Of a DNA stretch of 64,000 bases, positions 51,799-61,336 are shown one piece after another; the stretch's first letter is position 1, and every line of letters starts with the position of its first letter. The translations under genes were made by a program, and so were the position numbers. The notes beneath the pieces were generated by a model, which worked only from the letters and a program-made list of their open reading frames with translations, was not told the DNA's origin and did not search any database. Source of the stretch: Variovorax paradoxus (GTDB taxonomy: Bacteria > Pseudomonadota > Gammaproteobacteria > Burkholderiales > Burkholderiaceae_C); NCBI RefSeq assembly GCF_022009635.1, contig NZ_CP091716.1, positions 7,310,501 to 7,374,500 on the forward strand, given 5' to 3'.

Positions 51799-53859
51799 TC
51801 AATCGTCCTCATGCACCCGGTACTGCCCCGTCAGCGTCTGCTGCGTCGCCGCAGGCACGGCCTCGTAGTGCGACAGGGCCATCGTGTAGCGCCCCTGCCC
51901 GCTGGTCATCGCATTGAGCCGCGACTGGTAGCTCGCCAGTTCGGCCATCGGCACCTGGCCGCGAACGACCACGGTGCCCGCACCCACGGCCGACGTGCCG
52001 GTGACAAGGCCCCGGCGGGTTGAAAGATCGCTGGTGACATCACCGACCGACTGTTCGGGCGCGACGATCTCGACCTGCACGATCGGCTCGAGCACCACCG
52101 GGCGTGCCTCGCGAATGGCCGCCATGAAAGCCTTGCGGCCGGCGGTCGCGAAGGCGATGTCCTTGCTGTCCACGCTGTGGTGCTTGCCGTCGTACACCAC
52201 CACGCGCACATCGACTACCGGATAGCCGGCGATCGCGCCGCACACCAACACTTCGCGCACGCCCTTCTCGACCGCTGGAATGAACTGGCCCGGAATCGTG
52301 CCGCCCCGTACCTCGTCGGCAAACTCGAAGCCGCCGCCACGCGCCAGCGGCTCGATGCGCAGGAAGACCTCACCGAACTGGCCGGCGCCGCCGGTCTGCT
52401 TCTTGTGGCGGTGGTGGCCCTCGGCCGGCGCGGTCACCGTCTCGCGGTAGGCGATGCGCGGTGGCCGCGTCAGCACTTCGAAGCGGTACACCTCGCGCAA
52501 GCGGTCGAGCACGATGCGCAGATGCAGTTCGCTCAGGCCGTAGAGCACCGTCTCGTTGGTCGCCATCACATGCTCGATGCGCAGGCACGGGTCCTCGGCC
52601 GCGAGCTTGCCAAGGATCTCCCAGGCGCGCTGCTCGTCGCCGTGGCGCTTGGGCTCCACGGCCAGGCCGTGCACCGGCACCGGAAACGCCAGCGGCGCAA
52701 GGTGGACATGGCTGTCTTCGGCCGCATCGTGCAGCACGGCATCGAAGTGGATCTCGTCGACCTTGGCCACCGCCACGATGTCGCCCGGCACCGCGTGCGA
52801 CACCTCGACATGGTCCTTGCCCTGGAGCATGAACAGGTGCCCCACCTTGAAGGGCTTGCGGCCGTCGCCGATGTAGAGCTGGCTGTCGCGCGAGAGCGTG
52901 CCCTGGTGCACGCGGAAGATGCCCATCTTGCCCACATAAGGGTCGATCGTCACCTTGAACACATGCGCCAGCACATGCAGCGACGGGTCGGGCCGGGCCT
53001 GCATCGGCTTGGCCTCCGCGCCCTCGCCGACGATGAACTCCGGCGGGTTGGCCTCGGTCGGGTCGGGCAGGAGCTTGACGATCACGTCCAGCAGTTCGGC
53101 CACGCCGGCGCCGCTGCGCGAAGAGACGAAGCACACCGGGATCAGGTGGCCCTCACGCAGCGCCTGTTCGAGCGGCGCATGCAGCTCGCCCGGGTTCACG
53201 TCGCCCTCTTCGAGGTAGCGGTCGACGAAGGCCGCGTCGACCTCGACCACCTGCTCCACCAGCGCGCGGTGCGCCGTCTCGACGGGGCCGAAGTCGGACT
53301 GTCCGAAACGGTTGAAGAAGCAGTCCACCACCTGCCTGCCGACCCCGTCGGGCAGGTTCAGCGGCAGGCATTCGCGGCCGAAGGTGATCTGGATGTCGGC
53401 CAGCAGGCCCGCCAACGAGACGCCCTGCGAGTCGATCTTGTTGACGATGATCATGCGGGCGAGATGGCGCGATGCCGCGTACTCCATCATGCGCACCGCC
53501 ATCGGCTCGATGCCGGCGGCGGCATTGATGACCACCGCCACCGTTTCGACCGCTTCCAGCGTCGGCAGGCTCTGGCCGAGGAAGTCGGGGCCGCCAGGCG
53601 TGTCGATGAGGTGGATGCGCGTGCCGGCATGCGTGAGATGCATCACCGATGCGTTGAGCGAGTGCTGCATGCGCCGCTCCAGCGGGTCGTGGTCGCTGAC
53701 GGTGCTGCCGCGCTCCACGCTGCCGCACACCTTGACGGCACCCGCCTTGAACAACAGGGCCTCGGCCAGGGAGGTCTTGCCGGCGGCGGCGGCGCCGACG
53801 AGCGCCAGTGTTCGCACCGCTTCCATTTCGGCCGCGAGGCCGTTCGATCGGCTTGGCAT
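51799..53859 (-). CDS. Elongation factor G-like GTPase (EF-G paralogue)
   Basis: A 686-residue translational GTPase-like protein with EF-G domains in order. Walker A is GAAAAGKTS (22-30), the G3 motif reads DTPGGPDF (86-93) where canonical EF-G has DTPGHVDF, so the catalytic His is Gly, and NKID is at 139-142. Domains II-V follow (IAYRETVTAPAEGHHRHKKQ near 465-485). AAGGAGT precedes the ATG at 53859, which decides the start. It belongs to the EF-G-like paralogue group, not the str-operon fusA. Its cellular role is uncertain; it is convergent with the fumarase operon, with a 16-base gap. Confidence 0.9.
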   Translation of the reverse strand: MPSRSNGLAAEMEAVRTLALVGAAAAGKTSLAEALLFKAGAVKVCGSVERGSTVSDHDPLERRMQHSLNASVMHLTHAGTRIHLIDTPGGPDFLGQSLPTLEAVETVAVVINAAAGIEPMAVRMMEYAASRHLARMIIVNKIDSQGVSLAGLLADIQITFGRECLPLNLPDGVGRQVVDCFFNRFGQSDFGPVETAHRALVEQVVEVDAAFVDRYLEEGDVNPGELHAPLEQALREGHLIPVCFVSSRSGAGVAELLDVIVKLLPDPTEANPPEFIVGEGAEAKPMQARPDPSLHVLAHVFKVTIDPYVGKMGIFRVHQGTLSRDSQLYIGDGRKPFKVGHLFMLQGKDHVEVSHAVPGDIVAVAKVDEIHFDAVLHDAAEDSHVHLAPLAFPVPVHGLAVEPKRHGDEQRAWEILGKLAAEDPCLRIEHVMATNETVLYGLSELHLRIVLDRLREVYRFEVLTRPPRIAYRETVTAPAEGHHRHKKQTGGAGQFGEVFLRIEPLARGGGFEFADEVRGGTIPGQFIPAVEKGVREVLVCGAIAGYPVVDVRVVVYDGKHHSVDSKDIAFATAGRKAFMAAIREARPVVLEPIVQVEIVAPEQSVGDVTSDLSTRRGLVTGTSAVGAGTVVVRGQVPMAELASYQSRLNAMTSGQGRYTMALSHYEAVPAATQQTLTGQYRVHEDD

Positions 53860-53983
53860 GGCTGGACTCCTTCGCATCCGGAAGGCCGGCCCGGCGGCCC
53901 GCAAGGGCTCGGGTTCAGCGCACGGACGCCGGGTCAGCGTACGGGATTGGCCGGGCCGATGCAAGCCGGTGGCGGCCCGCCCT

Positions 53984-55366
53984 TCAGAACACGGCCGACA
54001 GCGCGAGCGTCAGCAGCAGCCCCATCACGGAGATGACCGTCTCCATCACGGACCAGGTCTTGATGGTCTGCCCCACCGTCAGCCCGAAATATTCCTTCAC
54101 CAGCCAGAAGCCCGCATCGTTCACGTGGGAGAAGAACAGCGAGCCCGCGCCGATGGCCAGTACCACGAGCGACAGGTGGTTGGTCGACAGGCCGCCGGCC
54201 AGGGGCGCGATGATGCCGGCCGCAGTGACGGTCGCCACCGTTGCGGAGCCGGTCGCCAACCGGATCAGCACCGCCACGATCCAGCCCAGCACCAGCGTCG
54301 ACAGGCCCGCCGCGAGCGCGATCTTGGCGATGGCGTTGCCGGTGCCGCCGTCGACGAGCGCCTGCTTGAAACCGCCCCCCGCGCCCACGATGAGCATCAC
54401 GCCGACCACCGGCAGCAGGCTGTCGGCGATCTTTTTCGCCAGCACGGGCACGGTGAAGCCCACGGCGGTGCCGAAGGTCACCATGGCCAGCAGCACCGCC
54501 ACCAGCAGCGCGAAGACCGGGTCGCCGACGAAGTCGAGCACGGGCCGCAGCGCGGCGGTCTTGTCCATCCAGATGTCGGCCGCCGCCTTCAGCAGCATCA
54601 GCACCAGGGGAGACAGCAGCGTGATCAGGGTCCAGGCGAAGGTCGGGCTGCCGGTCGGCTTCTGGTCGCCAGCGCCGGTGGACGACCCCGAGGCGGTGAC
54701 GGCAAGCCCCGCGCCGGCCGCGCCGATCGGTACCAGCCTGGCGGCCAGCAGGCCGAAGAGCGGTCCGGCCACGGCCACCGTCGGAATGGCGATCAGCAAC
54801 CCGAGCGCCAGGGTCACGCCCACGTTCGCATGCAGGATGGCGATGGCAGCAAGCGGCCCCGGGTGCGGCGGAATGAACCCGTGCAGCACCGACAGCCCGG
54901 CCAGCGCCGGAATCCCCAGCTTCATGGCGGGGCCCTTGGAGCGGTGCACCGCGAGCATGACCACGGGGATCAGCAGCACGAGCCCGATCTCGAAGAACAT
55001 CGGGATGCCGATGATGCTGGCGACCAGCGCCATCTTCCAGGGCAGCGTGGCGGGGCGGCCTCGCAGCAGCGTCTCGACCAGCCTGTCGGCGCCGCCGGAA
55101 TCCGCCAGCAGCTTGCCGAGCATCGCCCCCAGCGCGATGAGCACGCCGACATAGCCCAGCACGCCGCCCACGCCGTTCTCGTAGGACGCCGTCACCTTGT
55201 CCAGCGGAATGCCCGAGCCCACGCCGACGAAGAGCGCGCCGATGGTCAGGGCCAGGAAGGCATGCAGCTTCAGCCACACGATCAGCACGACCAGCAGCGC
55301 GATGCCGACGGCCGCGACGGCCAGCACCTGGATGTCGTGCGCGTTCAGCGCGGTGGAAGCGTTCAT
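53984..55366 (-). CDS. GntP-family gluconate:H+ symporter
   Basis: A 460-residue permease with about 12-14 hydrophobic helices. GntP-family segments include LKLHAFLALTIGALFVGVGS, GYVGVLIALGAMLGKLLADS, GFIPPHPGPLAAIAILHANV and LIVGAGGGFKQALVD. It imports gluconate or a close sugar acid. It begins directly after the gluconokinase stop, with no gap, so import and phosphorylation are made together. No GntR-type regulator of gluconate genes is adjacent; control is unknown. Confidence 0.93.
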   Translation of the reverse strand: MNASTALNAHDIQVLAVAAVGIALLVVLIVWLKLHAFLALTIGALFVGVGSGIPLDKVTASYENGVGGVLGYVGVLIALGAMLGKLLADSGGADRLVETLLRGRPATLPWKMALVASIIGIPMFFEIGLVLLIPVVMLAVHRSKGPAMKLGIPALAGLSVLHGFIPPHPGPLAAIAILHANVGVTLALGLLIAIPTVAVAGPLFGLLAARLVPIGAAGAGLAVTASGSSTGAGDQKPTGSPTFAWTLITLLSPLVLMLLKAAADIWMDKTAALRPVLDFVGDPVFALLVAVLLAMVTFGTAVGFTVPVLAKKIADSLLPVVGVMLIVGAGGGFKQALVDGGTGNAIAKIALAAGLSTLVLGWIVAVLIRLATGSATVATVTAAGIIAPLAGGLSTNHLSLVVLAIGAGSLFFSHVNDAGFWLVKEYFGLTVGQTIKTWSVMETVISVMGLLLTLALSAVF

Positions 55367-55888
55367 TTATTTCAGGCCCAGGCTGTCGATGATGGTCTGG
55401 GCCAGCGCGGAGGGCGCCGGGCCGATGTCGACGCGAATCGAGGGCTCGTCCGCCGAGGGCTCCTCCAGGTCGGCGAACTGGCTGTCGAGCAGGCTGGGCG
55501 GCATGAAGTGGCCGTGGCGTGCCATCAGGCGCGCGGCGATGGTCTCGCGCGAGCCGTGCAAGTAGACGAACACCACGCCCGCGCCGCGCCGGTTGATCAC
55601 CTCGCGGTACGAGCGCTTCAGGGCCGAACAGGTGATGAGCCCGTTCTCGCCGGCGTCGATGCGCTCGTCCACCCAGTCGGCAACCTTGCGCAGCCAGGGC
55701 GCGCGGTCTTCGTCGGTGAGCGGATGGCCTGCCTCCATCTTGGCGATGTTCGAGGGCGGATGCAGCGCATCGCCCTCCTCGAAGGGCCATGAGAGACGAC
55801 CCGCGAGGATGGCGGCCACGGTCGTCTTGCCGCAGCCGGAGACGCCCATGAGCACCAGCACCTGCGGTTTTTCGGAGGAAAGAGGCAT
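55367..55888 (-). CDS. gntK: Gluconokinase
   Basis: A 173-residue kinase of the GntK/shikimate-kinase-like fold that makes 6-phosphogluconate from gluconate and ATP. The P-loop is MGVSGCGKTT (14-23), followed by EEGDALHPPSNIAKMEAGHP, CSALKRSYREVI and the GHFMPPSLLDSQFADLE segment typical of gluconokinase. Length is normal. The permease follows immediately, giving a two-gene gluconate operon. A CBS-domain protein lies 11 bases upstream. Confidence 0.95.
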   Translation of the reverse strand: MPLSSEKPQVLVLMGVSGCGKTTVAAILAGRLSWPFEEGDALHPPSNIAKMEAGHPLTDEDRAPWLRKVADWVDERIDAGENGLITCSALKRSYREVINRRGAGVVFVYLHGSRETIAARLMARHGHFMPPSLLDSQFADLEEPSADEPSIRVDIGPAPSALAQTIIDSLGLK

Positions 55889-55899
55889 TGGTTTCCTTG

Positions 55900-56337
55900 T
55901 CAGCCCAGCGCGTCGTTCAGTTGTTCGCGGAACTCGGTGAGGCTCACGGCCGCGCCGATCTCGCGCGGCAGCGCATCGCGCATCGAGAACACGCCGAGGA
56001 TCTTCTTTTCCGTGGCCAGCGGCAGATGGCGAAATCCCCGCTCGATCATGAGCACCACGGCGTCGGACACCGGTGTTTCGGGCGGCACGCAGATCGGGTT
56101 GGGCGTCATGACTTCGCGCACCGGCGTGCGATCGGGGTCGAGCCCCCGCGCCAGCACACGGGTCATGAGGTCGCGCTCGGTCAGGATGCCCAGCAGGCTG
56201 TCGGGCAGCTCCATCACGAGCACGCTGCCGCAGTTGGCGCGCGTCATGACGCACGCGGCATCGCGAACGCTGGCCTGCGGCGTCAGGCTGACCAGGTGCG
56301 TGCGCGAGATCGATTGGAAAACGGTGCGCTCGACCAT
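55900..56337 (-). CDS. Tandem CBS-domain protein
   Basis: A 145-residue protein made of two CBS motifs (VRDAACVMTRANCGSVLVME with ILTERDLMTRVLARG, then VREVMTPNPICVPPETPVSD with VFSMRDALPREIG). Such small proteins bind adenosine nucleotides and report energy state. It sits 11 bases upstream of the gluconokinase and 45 bases downstream of the 2-oxoacid oxidoreductase beta subunit, all on the minus strand. Its partner is not evident. Confidence 0.92.
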   Translation of the reverse strand: MVERTVFQSISRTHLVSLTPQASVRDAACVMTRANCGSVLVMELPDSLLGILTERDLMTRVLARGLDPDRTPVREVMTPNPICVPPETPVSDAVVLMIERGFRHLPLATEKKILGVFSMRDALPREIGAAVSLTEFREQLNDALG

Positions 56338-56382
56338 GTTGCGCCCTCCAGAAAGAGCGTCAATGGTGCCCCCGGCCGCCGA

Positions 56383-57438
56383 TCAGCGCAAGGAGGCGTT
56401 GAGCCGCTGCAGCGCCGAGGCGCCCGGGCACAGCTCGGCCGGCCCCAGCGCGTTGAGCGGCCGGTCGCTGGTGTTGAGCGCGGTGTGCAGGTCGGTGGCC
56501 AGCGGATCGACATAGAGCAGGCCGGTGACCACCTCGCCCATTTCATGGTGCCGCTGCATGTAGGCCATGGCCGCGTAGCGGTCGCCGGGCGTGTATTCGG
56601 GGTGCAGGCTGCGCAGGCGCAGCAGCGTGCCGTCGTGCTGGCGCACGTCCAGCACCTCGCCCGGCGCCATGCCGATGCTGATCTCTTCCCGTTCGCTGAT
56701 GAAGTCGATGCGGCTCACGGCCTCGTTGTGCTCGCGCACGTAGTCGTAGCTCTTGGTGCTGCCCGGATGGTTGTTGAAGGCAACGCAGGGGCTGATCACG
56801 TCGATGAAGGCCGAACCGCCGTGGCTGATCGCGCCCTTGATGAGCGGCACCAGTTGCGCCTTGTTGCCAGAGAAGCCGCGCCCCACGTAGCTGGCGCCCA
56901 GCTGCAGCGCCATGGCCACCAGGTCGACCGGGCTGTCGGTGTTGACGACGCCTTTCTTGCTCTTGGAGCCCTGGTCGGCCGTGGCCGAGAACTGGCCCTT
57001 GGTCAGGCCGTAGACGCCGTTGTTCTCCACGATGTAGGCCATGCGCACGCCGCGCCGCATGGCGTGCGCGAACTGGCCCAGGCCGATGGAAGCCGAGTCC
57101 CCGTCCCCGGAAACGCCCAGATACAGCAAGTCGCGGTTGGCCAGGTTGGCGCCGGTCAGCACGCTGGGCATGCGGCCGTGCACGGTGTTGAAGCCGTGCG
57201 AGGCGCCCAGGAAGTAGTCCGGCGTCTTGGAGCTGCAGCCGATGCCCGAGAGCTTGGCCACGCGGTGCGGCTCGATATCCAGTTCCCAGCAGGCCTCGAT
57301 GATGGCTGCCGAGATCGAGTCGTGACCGCAGCCGGCGCACAGCGTGGAGATCTTGCCCTCGTAGTCGCGCCGCGTGTAGCCGACCTTGTTGGCGGCCAGC
57401 GTCGGGTGGCGCAGCCTGGGCTTGGCGAGGTAGGTCAT
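56383..57438 (-). CDS. 2-oxoacid:ferredoxin oxidoreductase, beta subunit
   Basis: A 351-residue TPP-binding subunit. STLCAGCGHDSISAAIIEAC holds the first iron-sulfur-type Cys pair, GIGCSSKTPDYF follows, and the TPP GDG motif is LYLGVSGDGDSASIGLGQ with NNGVYGLTKGQFSAT. It oxidises a 2-oxoacid to acyl-CoA together with the alpha subunit, whose stop overlaps its ATG (57438). The substrate (2-oxoglutarate, pyruvate or an aryl pyruvate) cannot be told by eye. Confidence 0.92.
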   Translation of the reverse strand: MTYLAKPRLRHPTLAANKVGYTRRDYEGKISTLCAGCGHDSISAAIIEACWELDIEPHRVAKLSGIGCSSKTPDYFLGASHGFNTVHGRMPSVLTGANLANRDLLYLGVSGDGDSASIGLGQFAHAMRRGVRMAYIVENNGVYGLTKGQFSATADQGSKSKKGVVNTDSPVDLVAMALQLGASYVGRGFSGNKAQLVPLIKGAISHGGSAFIDVISPCVAFNNHPGSTKSYDYVREHNEAVSRIDFISEREEISIGMAPGEVLDVRQHDGTLLRLRSLHPEYTPGDRYAAMAYMQRHHEMGEVVTGLLYVDPLATDLHTALNTSDRPLNALGPAELCPGASALQRLNASLR

Positions 57439-59261
57439 GCCGCTTCCTTCGTCGGATGAACATGCGTGGCGATGGCCTGCACGATGAAGCGCGCGGTGAT
57501 GGGCGTGCCGTCGAAATGCAGCACCCGGACCAGCCGCGCCGGATCGGCGTCCAGCTCGTTGACCAGCAGGCTGCGCATCTGCGCATCGCGGTTCTGCTCG
57601 ACCACGAAGACCTTGTCGTGCTGCGCGACGAACCGCGCCACGCTCTCCGGAAAGGGAAAGGCGCGCAGCCGCATGGCGTCCAGGTGGATATCGCGCGCCT
57701 CGAGCGCGTCCAGCGCCTCGTGCATGGACGGGCTGGTCGAGCCGAAATAGATCACGCCCAGAGCGGTCTTGCGGGCCGCGGGCCGCAGCACCGGCTGCGG
57801 CACCAGCGTGGCGGCGGTCGCGAACTTCTTCAGCAGCCGCTCCATGTTGTAGATGTAGTCCGGCCCGCGCTCCGAGTACCGGGCGTAGGCGTCGCGCGTG
57901 GTGCCGCGGGTGAAGTAGCTGCCCTTGGTCGGGTGCGTGCCCGGCAGCGTGCGCCAGGGAATGCCGTCGCCGTCCACGTCCTTGTAGCGGCCGAAGTCGC
58001 GGCCCGCTTCCAGCTCTTCGGCGCTCATGACCTTGCCGCGGTCGTAGGCCTGGCTGTCGTTCCAGGCAAAGGGCTCGCACAGGCGCTGGTTCATGCCGAT
58101 GTCCAGGTCGGTCATCAGGAACACCGGCGTCTGCAGCCGGTCGGCCAAATCCAGCGCCGCCGCCGCGTGCTCGAAGCACTCGTGCGGGTCTTCCGGGAAC
58201 AGCAGCACGTGCTTGGTGTCGCCGTGCGAGGCATAGGCGCAGGCCAGGATGTCGGCCTGCTGCGTGCGCGTGGGCATGCCGGTGGAAGGCCCGCCGCGCT
58301 GCACGTTGATCAGCGTGATCGGAATCTCGGCAAAGTAGGCCAGCCCGATGAACTCGGCCATCAGCGAAATGCCCGGTCCCGAGGTCGCGGTGAAGGCCCG
58401 CGCGCCGTTCCAGCCGGCGCCGACCACCATGCCGATGGAGGCCAGTTCGTCTTCCGCCTGCACGATGGCAAAGCGGTGCTGGCCGGTGGAAGGGTCCACG
58501 CGGAACTTGGTGCAGTATTTCTGGAAGGCCTCGGCCACCGAGGACGACGGCGTGATCGGATACCAGGCCGCGACCGTGGCGCCGCCATACACGCAGCCCA
58601 GCGCCGCGGCGCTGTTGCCGTCCACGAAGATGCGCCCGCCCACCCGGTCGGCGCGCCGCACCTTCAGCCCCACCGGCTCGCGCAGGTTCTCCCGCGCGAA
58701 ATCGCAACCCAGGTGCAGCGCCTGCACATTGGAGGCCAGCAGCTTTTCCTTGCCCTTGTACTGCTCGCCGAACAGCTTCTCGACCACCTCGGGCTCGATG
58801 CCCAGCAGGATGGCCAGCGCGCCCACGTAGACGATGTTCTTGAACAGCTGGCGCTGGCGCGGGTCCTGATAGACGGCGTTGCAGATCTCGGTGAGCGGCA
58901 TGCCGATCACGCGGATGTCGTCGCGGAATTTCGACGGCGGCAGCGGCCGGGTGCTGTCGTAGAAAAGATAGCCGCCCGGTTCCAGCTCGGCCACGTCGGC
59001 GTCCCAGGTCTGCGGGTTCATCGCCACCATCATGTCGGTGCCGCCGCGCCGCCCCAGATGCCCGTCTTCGGTCACGCGCACCTCGTACCAGGTCGGCAGG
59101 CCCTGGATGTTGCTCGGGAAGATGTTGCGCGGGCTCACCGGCACGCCCATGCGCAGGATGGCCTTGGCGAACAGCTCGTTGGCCGAGGCCGAGCCCGAGC
59201 CGTTGACGTTGGCGAACTTGATGACGAAGTCGTTGACCGCCTCGATCTGCTTTTGCGTCAT
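57435..59261 (-). CDS. 2-oxoacid:ferredoxin oxidoreductase, alpha subunit with fused gamma domain
   Basis: A 608-residue subunit with an N-terminal gamma domain (FANVNGSGSASANELFAKAI, to about residue 190) and an alpha pyrimidine-binding domain (AAWYPITPSSSVAEAF, then ATSGPGISLMAEFIGLAYFA and RGGPSTGMPTRTQQAD). This is the KorA/IorA-type fusion. Its ATG at 59261 overlaps the upstream flavoprotein stop, and its stop overlaps the beta start, so the three genes are tightly coupled. Confidence 0.93.
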   Translation of the reverse strand: MTQKQIEAVNDFVIKFANVNGSGSASANELFAKAILRMGVPVSPRNIFPSNIQGLPTWYEVRVTEDGHLGRRGGTDMMVAMNPQTWDADVAELEPGGYLFYDSTRPLPPSKFRDDIRVIGMPLTEICNAVYQDPRQRQLFKNIVYVGALAILLGIEPEVVEKLFGEQYKGKEKLLASNVQALHLGCDFARENLREPVGLKVRRADRVGGRIFVDGNSAAALGCVYGGATVAAWYPITPSSSVAEAFQKYCTKFRVDPSTGQHRFAIVQAEDELASIGMVVGAGWNGARAFTATSGPGISLMAEFIGLAYFAEIPITLINVQRGGPSTGMPTRTQQADILACAYASHGDTKHVLLFPEDPHECFEHAAAALDLADRLQTPVFLMTDLDIGMNQRLCEPFAWNDSQAYDRGKVMSAEELEAGRDFGRYKDVDGDGIPWRTLPGTHPTKGSYFTRGTTRDAYARYSERGPDYIYNMERLLKKFATAATLVPQPVLRPAARKTALGVIYFGSTSPSMHEALDALEARDIHLDAMRLRAFPFPESVARFVAQHDKVFVVEQNRDAQMRSLLVNELDADPARLVRVLHFDGTPITARFIVQAIATHVHPTKEAA

Positions 59262-61057
59262 GCGGCCACCCCCTGCCCTGCCGGCGTCATCTTCAGCAGG
59301 AACTTCTGCATGTCCCAGGCCCCCGTGGGGCAGCGCTCGGCGCACAGGCCGCAGTGCAGGCAGACGTCTTCGTCCTTGACCATGACGCGGCCTGTCTTGA
59401 GCCCGCCGGACACATACAGGTCCTGCGCCAGGTTGAGCGCCGGGGCCTTGAGCCGGGGCCGCAATTCGTCTTCTTCCGCGTTGTCGATGAAGTTGATGCA
59501 GTCCATCGGGCAGATGTCCACGCAGGCGTCGCATTCGATGCAGGCGGCCTCGGTGAACACGGTCTGCACGTCGCAGTTCAGGCAGCGTTCGGCCTCCTTG
59601 AAGGCGGTGGCGGCGTCGAAGCCCAGCTCCACTTCCACGCGGATGCTGGCCAGCGCCGCCTCGGCCTTGGCCCACGGCACCTTGTAGCGCAGGTCGTTGG
59701 AGGTGTCGTTGTCGTAGCTCCACTCATGGATGCCCATCTTCTGCGACACCAGGTTGGTCATGGGCGCCGGCCGCTCGTACACGGGTTCAGCGCGCAGCAG
59801 CTTGTCGATGGACACCGCCGCCTCGTGGCCATGGGCGACGGCCGTGATGATGTTCTTGGGGCCGAAGGCCGCATCGCCGCCGAAGAACACGTTGGGCACC
59901 GAGGACTGGAAGGTGTTCTTGTCCAGCACCGGCAGGCCCCACTTGTCGAAGTCGATGCCGCAGTCGCGCTCGATCCAGGGGAACGCGTTTTCCTGGCCCA
60001 CCGCCACCAGCACTTCGTCGCACTCGAAATACGCCTCCGGCTCGCCGGTGGGCACCAGTTCGCGGCGGCCCTTGTCGTCGTACTCGGCGCGCACGATCTC
60101 GAAGCGCATGCCCACGAGCTTGCCGTCTTCGTGCACGAAGGCCTTCGGCACATGGAAATTGATGATCGGAATCCCCTCGTGCGCGGCGTCTTCCTTCTCC
60201 CAGGGCGAGGCCTTCATTTCCTCGAAGCCGCTGCGCACGATGACCTTCACGTCGGTGCCGCCCAGACGGCGCGCCGAACGGCAGCAGTCCATGGCCGTAT
60301 TGCCGCCGCCCAGCACGATCACGCGCCGGCCGATGCTGCTGACGTGGCCGAAGGACACGGAGTTCAGCCAGTCGATGCCGATGTGGATGCCGGCCGCGGC
60401 TTCCTGCCGGCCGGGCACGTCGAGGTCGCGTCCGCGCGGTGCGCCGCAGCCGACGAAGATCGCGTCCCAGTCCTGCGCCATCAGCGCCTGCATCGACGCG
60501 ATGCGCTCGCCGCCGCGGAACTCGACGCCCAGGTCGAGCACATAGCCCGTCTCTTCGTCGATGACGCTCTCGGGCAGGCGAAAGCGCGGAATCTGCGTGC
60601 GGATGAAGCCGCCGGCCTTGGCCTCGCCGTCGAACACCGTCACCTCGTAGCCCAGCGGCGCCAGGTCGCGCGCGACGGTGAGCGAGGCCGGCCCGGCGCC
60701 GATGCAGGCGACGCGCTTGCCGTTCTTCGGCCCGGCCGTCGGCATGCGCGCGCGCACGTCGTCCTTCATGTCGGCCGCCACGCGCTTGAGCCGGCAGATC
60801 GCCACCGGCTCCGGCGCCTCGGCGTTGCTTTCTTCGACCCGCCCGCGCCGGCAGGCCGGCTCGCAGGGCCGATCGCAGGTGCGCCCCAGGATGCCGGGGA
60901 AGACGTTGGAAGCCCAGTTGATCATGTAGGCGTCGCCGTAGCGACGCTGAGCGATCATGCGTATGTATTCGGGGACAGGAGTGTGCGCCGGGCAGGCGTA
61001 CTGGCAATCGACGACTTTGTGGAAATAGGTCGGGTCCGCAATATTCGTTCGCTGCAA
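59258..61057 (-). CDS. FAD/iron-sulfur NAD(P)-dependent oxidoreductase subunit
   Basis: A 599-residue protein like the small subunit of glutamate synthase, with extra ferredoxin domains. The first part has Cys sets (CQYACPAHTPVPEY, CDRPCEPACRRG), then an FAD Rossmann motif GAGPASLTVARDLAPLGY, an NAD(P) motif VLGGGNTAMDCCRSARRL, and two C-terminal 4Fe-4S motifs (CIECDACVDICPMDC and CLHCGLCAERCPTG). The start is TTG at 61057 because AGGAG lies 7 bases upstream; the ATG at 61138 would extend it with Arg/Ser-rich residues. It probably moves electrons between ferredoxin and NAD(P) for the oxidoreductase genes downstream. Confidence 0.9.
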   Translation of the reverse strand: MQRTNIADPTYFHKVVDCQYACPAHTPVPEYIRMIAQRRYGDAYMINWASNVFPGILGRTCDRPCEPACRRGRVEESNAEAPEPVAICRLKRVAADMKDDVRARMPTAGPKNGKRVACIGAGPASLTVARDLAPLGYEVTVFDGEAKAGGFIRTQIPRFRLPESVIDEETGYVLDLGVEFRGGERIASMQALMAQDWDAIFVGCGAPRGRDLDVPGRQEAAAGIHIGIDWLNSVSFGHVSSIGRRVIVLGGGNTAMDCCRSARRLGGTDVKVIVRSGFEEMKASPWEKEDAAHEGIPIINFHVPKAFVHEDGKLVGMRFEIVRAEYDDKGRRELVPTGEPEAYFECDEVLVAVGQENAFPWIERDCGIDFDKWGLPVLDKNTFQSSVPNVFFGGDAAFGPKNIITAVAHGHEAAVSIDKLLRAEPVYERPAPMTNLVSQKMGIHEWSYDNDTSNDLRYKVPWAKAEAALASIRVEVELGFDAATAFKEAERCLNCDVQTVFTEAACIECDACVDICPMDCINFIDNAEEDELRPRLKAPALNLAQDLYVSGGLKTGRVMVKDEDVCLHCGLCAERCPTGAWDMQKFLLKMTPAGQGVAA

Positions 61058-61336
61058 CGCATATCTCCTGGCTGTCGCCTGGAGCCCCGGAGGGGCCGGC
61101 GAGTGGCTTTTGCGCGAGTATGCGCCGCGCCTGCGCAAGCGCGGCCTTGGTGGAATCCCGCAGCATGGCCTGGGGGGCCGGCCATCGCGCCATCTAGGTG
61201 TTTACCCTTGCGTACCGATACGTAGACCCCCGGCGGCCGGCTACGGACGACAGCGCCTCGGCGGCCGGACAGACTCGCCGCAACGGCCTCGCGCGGCTTC
61301 GCGGCGGGCCGCAGCCAGAGACAAGGACCCCTTTCC

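Noticed and set aside
53312..55792. An 826-residue open frame on the plus strand
   Set aside because: It runs antisense to the EF-G-like and gluconate genes; there is no recognisable domain.
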